From an uncultured Eubacteriales bacterium (lineage in GTDB: Bacteria; Bacillota; Clostridia; Christensenellales; Aristaeellaceae), in contig CACZOT010000008.1 of NCBI GenBank assembly GCA_902782795.1, forward strand, positions 1-8,709: 8,709 bases of DNA. Direction: 5' to 3'. The position numbers and the translations under genes were made by a program. The first letter of the stretch is position 1, and each line of letters opens with the position of its first letter. The notes below the pieces were generated by a model that worked only from the letters and a program-made list of their open reading frames with translations, was not told where the DNA came from and searched no databases. This document shows, piece after piece, positions 1 to 4,416 of this stretch.

Positions 1-704
1 CGACGCCCGCGCCGGAGGAGACGCCCGCGCCCACCCCATCGCCGGACCGCCGCGCGCGAGACGGCGCCCTGCCGTATCCCGACAAGGAAAAGGTGGCGCT
101 GGACGAGGCGCGGATTCTGCCCGAGCTTCGGGAGATCTGGGAGCTGAACCACGACCTGGCCGGGTGGCTCTGCATCCCCGGGACGAACGTCGATTATCCC
201 GTTGTGCAGAGCGCGGACAGCGAGTTCTACCTGCATCACGACTTCTACGGCGAGAAGAACAGCAACGGCCAGATCATCCTGGATCCGAACTGCGATCTCT
301 ACACGCCCAGCTACAACCTCGTCATCAGCGGGCATCGCATGGACAGCGGCGCGATGTTCGGGTATCTGCCGCGCTACTTCGAGAAGGAGCGCTCCTGGCG
401 CGATCACAAGATCGTCGAGTTCGATACGCTCATGGAGCGCAAGCGGTACGTGGTCTTCGCGGCCTTCTATTCCGCCGATTGGGACGAGAACGAGGAAGGC
501 TTCCGCTATAACGCGGATATCCAGTACCGCCTGGAGACCGAGCACTGGCTGGAGGAGATCCGCGCAAACCAGCTCTACGACACGGGCATCGACGCAGAAT
601 TCGGCGACGAGTTTATCACCCTGACGACCTGCAGCCGCGCGCACCACAGGGAAGGCCGGTTCGTGGTGGTGTGCAGGAGGATCCGGGAAGGAGAGGAATT
701 CTGA
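1..704 (+). CDS. srtB: Class B sortase, 5'-truncated by the window edge
   Basis: This is a membrane-anchored cysteine transpeptidase that cleaves a sorting signal and joins surface proteins to the cell wall or to each other. The frame is already open at base 3 and ends with TGA at 702-704, so the N-terminus and its expected membrane anchor lie upstream. The visible part begins with a Pro/Thr-rich linker (TPAPEETPAPTPSP), then a catalytic domain of about 200 residues. Family landmarks are GWLCIPGTNVDYPVVQ, YLHHDFYG and a GQIILD-like strand. The catalytic His is in SGHRM (bases 333-335), the Cys in TLTTCS (630-632) and the Arg in GRFVVV (657-659). The 99-residue His-Cys and 9-residue Cys-Arg spacings fit class B sortases. 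A GTG at 93 could be taken as a start, but the coding frame continues upstream of it and no properly spaced ribosome site precedes it. The substrate is unknown. The family call is secure; class B rather than another class is very likely. Confidence -1.
   Translation, partial: TPAPEETPAPTPSPDRRARDGALPYPDKEKVALDEARILPELREIWELNHDLAGWLCIPGTNVDYPVVQSADSEFYLHHDFYGEKNSNGQIILDPNCDLYTPSYNLVISGHRMDSGAMFGYLPRYFEKERSWRDHKIVEFDTLMERKRYVVFAAFYSADWDENEEGFRYNADIQYRLETEHWLEEIRANQLYDTGIDAEFGDEFITLTTCSRAHHREGRFVVVCRRIREGEEF
688..696 (+). promoter_or_regulatory. Ribosome binding site fixing the start at 704
   Basis: AAGGAGAGG lies inside the end of the sortase gene, 7 bases before the ATG at 704. It selects this ATG over an in-frame upstream ATG at 671, which would put eleven extra polar residues in front of an otherwise normal signal peptide. 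Confidence -1.
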
Positions 705-1456
705 TGAGGAAGATCTTTGCGCTGACGATAGCCCTTCTGCTGTGCGCGAGCAGCGCCCTGGCCGCCGAGTGGGCGGAGGGCCGGAGCCCCGCGCGGCCTT
801 ACGCGGGCCTGGCGGAGGTGGACCTGAGCGAGAAGATGGGCTACATCGTGCTCTGGCCGAGCGCGAAGGTCCCCGCGGATCATTTCTGCGACACGCTGAC
901 CATCTACCTGCCGCGCGAGGACGTGGCCTTGGGAGCGGGCAAGCTCACTCTCATGAACGCGGAGGGCCCGGTTTCCCAGGTGGATTTCGCCGATCCGGCC
1001 GCGGTGACGCTCCGCCCGCTGGATGAGGAAGAGATGGACGCGCTCCTCTGGGGGAGCGGCGTCGCCATCGAAGTGCAGCTGCCCGTCTCGCTGAGCCTGC
1101 AGGGCGGCGAATATGTGGAAATGGACGAAGGCTGTTTCACCGCGGCGGACGGCAAGGTCCGCAGCGCCGCCATCGCCGACCGGTCGGGCGCCTGGAGGCC
1201 CACCGTCAGCGGAGAGTGGGGTCTGGGCTGCGTGCGCTATGACGAGGACGGCACGGTCCGCTTCGAGATCGCCCTGGGCGGAGAGGCGCAGACGGCGGTG
1301 GTGTACAGCGGCAACGGCTCCGTGGAAGTGGACGAGCCGGAGTATACCGAGAGCGCCGAAGTCGTGGCGCGCGTCGTCTCGGACGAAGTGGATTGGGGCG
1401 TCGTGTTCCTCGACGCCGCCGGGGAGATCCTCGGCAACTATTCCCTGCGGAAATAA
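704..1456 (+). CDS. Secreted protein of unknown function, coupled to the sortase
   Basis: The 250-residue product starts with a clear signal peptide: MRK, a hydrophobic core (IFALTIALLL), and an ALA or ALAA cleavage site near residues 20-21. Cys14 sits in LLLC, which is a poor lipobox, so a lipoprotein is unlikely. The mature part (about 230 residues) is acidic. It alternates short hydrophobic strands with turns, for example DTLTIYLPREDV, VAIEVQLPVSLSL and GWVF-like segments near the end, which suggests a mainly beta fold. It contains three cysteines (HFCD, EGCF, GLGC) and no visible catalytic motif. No LPXTG- or NPXTN-type sorting signal, C-terminal membrane helix or charged tail is present, so it is probably released or held non-covalently. 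The ATG shares its A with the sortase stop codon (TGATG), so the two genes are translationally coupled. This suggests a shared role, such as an accessory or partner of the sortase, but that is inference. I do not recognise the family. Confidence -1.
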   Translation: MRKIFALTIALLLCASSALAAEWAEGRSPARPYAGLAEVDLSEKMGYIVLWPSAKVPADHFCDTLTIYLPREDVALGAGKLTLMNAEGPVSQVDFADPAAVTLRPLDEEEMDALLWGSGVAIEVQLPVSLSLQGGEYVEMDEGCFTAADGKVRSAAIADRSGAWRPTVSGEWGLGCVRYDEDGTVRFEIALGGEAQTAVVYSGNGSVEVDEPEYTESAEVVARVVSDEVDWGVVFLDAAGEILGNYSLRK

Positions 1457-1463
1457 TCTGCCA

Positions 1464-1643
1464 GGGGACGCCCCGCCTTTGGGGAACATAACAGAACAGG
1501 GCTTCGGGATCTTTTCGATCAAGATTCCGAAGCCTTTTGCTTGGAATGAGCAGTTCTTCCGCAAGAACCGCTTCTGTTGTATGAAGCCCCATGAGGGAGA
1601 TCCTTCAGGGAAGAAGTCCCCGAAAGGGGGCGGGGCGTGGTCC
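1464..1643. repeat. Imperfect nested inverted-repeat region between genes
   Basis: Bases 1464-1484 (GGGGACGCCCCGCCTTTGGGG) reappear in inverted, slightly expanded form at 1618-1643 (CCCC, AAAGG, CGGGGCG). Inside these, 1481-1505 (with CATAACAGAA) resembles the reverse complement of 1565-1590 (CATACAACAGAA). The centre holds the terminator hairpin and a second hairpin, GTTCTT-CCGC-AAGAAC (1553-1568). The right part can also fold as GGGAAGA (1608-1614) with TCTTCCC (1648-1654) around CCCC-GAAA-GGGG (1618-1629). Alternatively GGCGGGGC (1629-1636) can pair with GCCCCGCC (1655-1662). No gene is visible here. It could be a small palindromic mobile or intergenic repeat, or simply a transcript-end structure. 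Confidence -1.
1500..1538 (+). terminator. Rho-independent terminator after the sortase unit
   Basis: A 14-bp stem (GGCTTCGGGATCTT, 1500-1513, with AAGATTCCGAAGCC, 1521-1534) contains one G-U pair and closes a 7-base loop. It is followed by TTTT. It lies 44 bases after the stop at 1456. The U-run is short, so termination may be partial. Confidence -1.
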
Positions 1644-1679
1644 GGCGTCTTCCCGCCCCGCCGCCGTGCGCGGTTCCTC

Positions 1680-1708
1680 TTGACTAACCGCAGCGGCGGG
1701 GATATAGT
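1680..1708 (+). promoter_or_regulatory. Sigma-A-type promoter for mntP
   Basis: TTGACT (1680-1685) and TATAGT (1703-1708) are separated by 17 bp, close to the housekeeping consensus. Transcription should start near 1715, leaving a leader of about 29 nt. The spacer contains a small perfect palindrome, CCGC-A-GCGG (1688-1696), which could be an operator, but it is short enough to be chance in such GC-rich DNA. Confidence -1.
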
Positions 1709-1743
1709 GGAAGCTGTTCATCGCGAAAAGGAGGGGACCGGGC

Positions 1744-2325
1744 ATGGAATGGACGGCGGCGTTCTTCATAAACAGCGTACTGCTGGGCGTCGGCCTGGCC
1801 ATGGACGCCTTCTCCGTATCGCTCGCCAACGGCCTGAACGAACCGCGCATGGGCCGCGGCCGCATGGCCCTGATCGCCGGATGCTTCGCCTTCTTCCAAT
1901 TCCTCATGCCCATGATCGGCTGGACGTGCGTGCGCGCGGTCGAGCAGGCCTTCGCCTCCTTCCGGAGGGCCATCCCCTGGATCGCCCTGGTGTTGCTGGG
2001 CGGCATCGGAGCCAAGATGCTCCTGGAAGGTGTCCGCGGCGGCGGGGGCGAGGAGGGATCGACCGCGCTTGGCCTGGGCGCTCTGCTGCTGCAGGGCGTG
2101 GCCACCTCGATCGACGCGCTTTCGGTGGGGTTCACCATCGCGGAGTACGGGCCGCTCATGGCCCTGACCGCGGCGCTGATCATCGCCGCGGTCACCTACG
2201 CCATCTGCCGAGTTGGGTTGGTGCTCGGCAAGCGCTTCGGTACCCGCCTGGCGGGAAAGGCTTCCATCCTCGGCGGATTGATCCTCATTGCCATCGGCAT
2301 AGAAATTTTTCTGAAAAATATTTGA
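1744..2325 (+). CDS. mntP: Manganese efflux pump, MntP family
   Basis: This integral membrane protein exports Mn2+ from the cytoplasm and protects against manganese excess. At 193 residues it is near the usual family size of about 180-190. It has roughly six hydrophobic segments arranged as two related halves. The family signature appears twice: MDAFSVS at residues 20-26 and SIDALSVGF at 122-130. The aspartates Asp21 and Asp124 occupy the membrane positions the family uses for metal transport. Segment LLGGIGAKMLLEG (residues 84-96) also matches. A glycine- and glutamate-rich loop (about residues 98-106) separates the halves. A strong ribosome site, AAGGAGGGG (1728-1736), lies 7 bases before the ATG. 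The gene has its own promoter and terminator, so it is a single-gene unit unrelated to the surface genes on either side. No yybP-ykoY riboswitch is present between promoter and start. The family call is firm; the substrate is assigned from the family. Confidence -1.
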   Translation: MEWTAAFFINSVLLGVGLAMDAFSVSLANGLNEPRMGRGRMALIAGCFAFFQFLMPMIGWTCVRAVEQAFASFRRAIPWIALVLLGGIGAKMLLEGVRGGGGEEGSTALGLGALLLQGVATSIDALSVGFTIAEYGPLMALTAALIIAAVTYAICRVGLVLGKRFGTRLAGKASILGGLILIAIGIEIFLKNI

Positions 2326-2329
2326 AGAG

Positions 2330-2369
2330 AAGACGCCCAGCTGTCATGGCGGGCGTCTTTCTTTTTTTT
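2330..2369 (+). terminator. Strong Rho-independent terminator after mntP
   Basis: AAGACGCCC (2330-2338) pairs perfectly with GGGCGTCTT (2351-2359) around a 12-base loop. It is followed by TC and eight Ts (2362-2369). It starts 5 bases after the mntP stop codon and should isolate the downstream unit from mntP transcription. Confidence -1.
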
Positions 2370-2398
2370 GCGACGAGCCACATGATAGACACATAACA

Positions 2399-2415
2399 TT
2401 AACGTGTAGTTAACG
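2399..2415 (+). promoter_or_regulatory. TTAACG direct repeats, possible regulator site
   Basis: TTAACG occurs at 2399-2404 and 2410-2415, an 11-bp period or about one helical turn. It lies 19 bp upstream of the -35 box of the first promoter. Paired hexamers at this spacing are typical of OmpR/PhoB-type response regulators; the TTAACA-like boxes of PhoP are one example. Two hexamers alone could be chance. Confidence -1.
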
Positions 2416-2434
2416 ATCTATGCGCAATGCGCGA

Positions 2435-2464
2435 TTGGCAGACGATGGGCAATGGATGTATAAT
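2435..2464 (+). promoter_or_regulatory. Putative distal promoter of the surface-protein operon
   Basis: TTGGCA (2435-2440) and a perfect TATAAT (2459-2464) are separated by 18 bp. Transcription would start near 2471. No credible gene follows immediately. The transcript would carry a leader of about 295 nt to the next gene, including a hairpin at 2484-2510 (TGTGC/GCACA plus CCG/CGG with a 2-nt bulge). A separate small RNA from here is possible, but no terminator for one is visible. Confidence -1.
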
Positions 2465-2570
2465 AAATAGTGCAATGGAAACCTGTGCCCGCACGGAGTT
2501 CGGGCGCACATTGGGAGCAGGAAAGGCCTGAAGAGCGTCTTTCGGACCGATAAATATGACGTAATGTGGA

Positions 2571-2606
2571 AAATTGGAATAAATTGCTACAAAAGTATTC
2601 CAATTT
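2571..2606. repeat. Perfect 11-bp inverted repeat at the proximal promoter
   Basis: AAATTGGAATA (2571-2581) is the exact reverse complement of TATTCCAATTT (2596-2606), with 14 bp between the arms. The right arm covers the place where the -35 element of the promoter with -10 at 2620 would be. That makes it a good candidate operator for a dimeric repressor or activator. It lacks a U-run, so it is not a terminator. Confidence -1.
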
Positions 2607-2616
2607 GAAGACAATC

Positions 2617-2625
2617 TGATATAAT
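2617..2625 (+). promoter_or_regulatory. Extended -10 promoter, proximal to the stalk-protein gene
   Basis: TGATATAAT (2617-2625) is a perfect TGn extended -10 followed by TATAAT. No good -35 box lies at the right distance; TTCCAA at 2598-2603 is the nearest. This fits an extended -10 promoter that may depend on an activator. Transcription would start near 2632. Confidence -1.
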
Positions 2626-2631
2626 ATTAGT

Positions 2632-2765
2632 GGATACAGTTTTTCTTCCCGCTTGGGAGAAAACGCTTCCGTATCCGATCCCACAACGATTTCGCGGCAC
2701 TGCGCCGCGCCATACCGGCGCGAGGGGCGGCGGCCGCTAACGAAAACTCTGGAGGTCTGAAATCC
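2632..2765 (+). promoter_or_regulatory. Structured 5' leader of about 134 nt
   Basis: The leader begins with a long interrupted hairpin: GGATAC (2632-2637) with GTATCC (2671-2676), then GTTTT (2639-2643) with AAAAC (2660-2664), then CCC with GGG around GCTT. A second GC-rich hairpin follows: GCGGC (2694-2698) with GCCGC (2733-2737), enclosing CGCGCC-ATACC-GGCGCG (2706-2722). The ribosome site GGAGG (2751-2755) lies beyond both, 10 bases before the ATG. The pairings are visible, but I do not recognise a known riboswitch class, and a regulatory role is inference. Confidence -1.
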
Positions 2766-4373
2766 ATGAAGGAGAAACTGGCAAGGCTCCTCGCCGCGGC
2801 GCTGGCTTTTGTGATGCTGGCTGTGCCCGCCATTTCGGACAGCGCGGACCTGCCGGAGCCGGCCCAGACGGAAGAGATCGAAGCCCCCGCGACGCCCGTC
2901 GAGGAGGAAGCCGTCCCGGAAGCGGCTCCCGCTGAGGAGGAGAGCGCGTCCGAGACCGTGACCGCCGAAGTCGCGGAGCCGGTGGCGGAAGCCATGGAGC
3001 CGGTCGCCGAAGCAACGGAGCCGGCCGCTGAAGTCACGGAGCCGCCCGTCGAGGAACCCGCCGCCGAGCCCACGACCGAGCCGGAGCCGCAAGCGGAACC
3101 CGCCGTCACGGCGGAACCGGAGACCGAAAAGGAGACCCCGGTCGCTTCTGACAAAGAAGAGACCGAAGTCGCCAATGAATCCGAACAGGACAGCGTCTCT
3201 TCGGACGACCTTCTGGCCCGCCTCAAGACCGAGCGCCACAACGCCGACCTCATCTGGCTGATCGAACAGATGAACGCCGAGCGCGTGAAGATCGCCGTAA
3301 AGCACGGCAACGTGCGCACCAAGGCGGACGGCCTCGCGCCCATCATCGTCACCTACGATCTGGGCACCGAGCTGGAGATCATCGATATGACGAACGGCTG
3401 GGTGCATGTGCTCCTGCCTGAGCCGGTGCTCGCGAACGAGTATTTCACGGAAGGGTACGTCTACGTGCAGGATGTCGAGGGCGTCCCCGGGCCGGAAAAG
3501 CCCGCCGAGACGGAGCAGCCCGTTGAACCGGAGCTCCCGGTGGCACCTGAAGAACCTGCCGATGCGTCCGCGGCCGAGCCGCAGGAACCCGTGTCCAACC
3601 CCGTTGAACCCGCTGAGGAGTCCGCGGCCGAGCCGCAGGAGCCGGAGCAAGTCCCTGAGCAGGAACCTGCAGTCGAGCCCAACGAACCCGCCGCGGCTCC
3701 GGAGGAACCCGTCGAGCAGCCCGAGGCCGAACCCGAGGAAGCCACGGGCGAACCCAGCGAGCCCGCTGTGGAACCGCAGGAGCCCGCGCAGGAACCCGAA
3801 CCCATCCAGCCCGACGTGCCCGAAGAGCCCTTCGAGCCGGAGGACGATCCCGACGCCCCGGTCGAGCAGGAAGCAGACGAACCCGCCGGGGAGCCCGACG
3901 CCGAACCCTACGGCCCGGTCCAGCCCGAGAACGAACTCCTCGAGAACGGGGAGCCCGAAGCGGCTGAACTCCCCGAAACGCCCACGGCAACCGAGGCCGC
4001 GCCGGAAGAGCCCGCGAAGGAACCCTCCGGCTTCCCGGAGGCCGAACCGCTCGAGCCCGGGCAGAAGAGGGCGGAACCCGAGCAGGCGCCAGCCGAGCCC
4101 GAAGAGGAAGGTTCGGATGCGTCGAGCGCTGAGACCGAGCGCAGCGTGGTCATTTTCTCCTCCCGCCGCACGGTCGTGGAGGAGGGCGAGACCATCACCC
4201 TCACCAGCCGCCTGGACGGCTTCGACGATTGCGTGGAGATCTTCTACCAGTGGGAGTGCGACAAGGGCAACGGCTTCGAGGCCATCCCCTTCGCCAACGG
4301 CGCGGAGTATTCCTTCTCCGCCAGCGCCGAGAGCCTCGGCTGGAACTGGCGTCTGACCGTCACGTTCCATTGA
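2766..4373 (+). CDS. Secreted Glu/Pro-rich stalk protein with SH3b and Ig-like domains
   Basis: The 535-residue product has a signal peptide (MKEKLARLL, then a hydrophobic core, cleavage near residues 22-27). Next comes an acidic Glu/Ala/Pro/Thr segment (about 27-140) containing four seven-residue repeats (EPVAEAM, EPVAEAT, EPAAEVT, EPPVEEP; residues 71-98). A short helical stretch (LLARLKTERHNADLIWLIEQ) leads to a bacterial SH3-like domain at about 172-237. This is shown by GNVRTKADG, GTELEIIDMTNGWVHV and EGYVYVQDV, a fold that often binds cell-wall peptides. A stalk of about 220 residues dominated by EP-type repeats follows (238-459). The last 75 residues resemble an Ig-like domain (VVEEGETITLTSRL, FYQWECDKG, YSFSASAE). 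No sorting signal or C-terminal membrane helix is visible, so attachment may rest on the SH3b domain. GGAGG at 2751-2755 supports the start. The gene is 43 bp upstream of the giant surface-protein gene, with no terminator between, so the two are probably one operon. Domain calls come from motifs; the biological role is unknown. Confidence -1.
   Translation: MKEKLARLLAAALAFVMLAVPAISDSADLPEPAQTEEIEAPATPVEEEAVPEAAPAEEESASETVTAEVAEPVAEAMEPVAEATEPAAEVTEPPVEEPAAEPTTEPEPQAEPAVTAEPETEKETPVASDKEETEVANESEQDSVSSDDLLARLKTERHNADLIWLIEQMNAERVKIAVKHGNVRTKADGLAPIIVTYDLGTELEIIDMTNGWVHVLLPEPVLANEYFTEGYVYVQDVEGVPGPEKPAETEQPVEPELPVAPEEPADASAAEPQEPVSNPVEPAEESAAEPQEPEQVPEQEPAVEPNEPAAAPEEPVEQPEAEPEEATGEPSEPAVEPQEPAQEPEPIQPDVPEEPFEPEDDPDAPVEQEADEPAGEPDAEPYGPVQPENELLENGEPEAAELPETPTATEAAPEEPAKEPSGFPEAEPLEPGQKRAEPEQAPAEPEEEGSDASSAETERSVVIFSSRRTVVEEGETITLTSRLDGFDDCVEIFYQWECDKGNGFEAIPFANGAEYSFSASAESLGWNWRLTVTFH
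2976..3059 (+). repeat. Four 21-bp tandem repeats coding for EPxAExx units
   Basis: Four in-frame 21-bp units at 2976, 2997, 3018 and 3039 encode EPVAEAM, EPVAEAT, EPAAEVT and EPPVEEP. Each begins GAGCCG. They diverge in order from left to right, as expected for tandem duplication followed by drift. Confidence -1.
3567..3640 (+). repeat. Exact 20-bp direct repeat in the EP stalk
   Basis: TCCGCGGCCGAGCCGCAGGA occurs at 3567-3586 and 3621-3640, 54 bp apart (18 codons), and encodes SAAEPQE twice in the same frame. Exact identity at third codon positions points to a recent duplication or conversion, not just similar protein composition. Confidence -1.
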
Positions 4374-4416
4374 TCCCCATGCGAAATCCCATATTTGCAA
4401 GAAAGGAGGGAACCCC

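Noticed and set aside
93..95. GTG as the sortase start
   Set aside because: The same frame is open upstream to the window edge and encodes a linker typical of the region between membrane anchor and catalytic domain; the purine run touches the GTG, with no proper spacing.
704..770. Lipoprotein signal in the 250-residue protein
   Set aside because: Cys14 follows LLL, which does not fit a lipobox at the -1 position, and a normal signal peptidase I site (ALA/ALAA) follows it.
1540..1743. yybP-ykoY manganese riboswitch before mntP
   Set aside because: The conserved loop sequences of that class are not visible, and the promoter at 1680-1708 leaves too short a leader.
1113..2396. Plus-strand open frame of 427 codons across two genes and the gap between them
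   Set aside because: It crosses a terminator and a promoter and overlaps both the secreted-protein gene and mntP in another frame. Its Arg/Pro-rich text is typical of a frame shadow.
2475..2531. Tiny open frame (18 codons) just after the distal promoter
   Set aside because: No ribosome site; its ATG would be about 5 nt from the predicted transcript start, and nothing else supports it.
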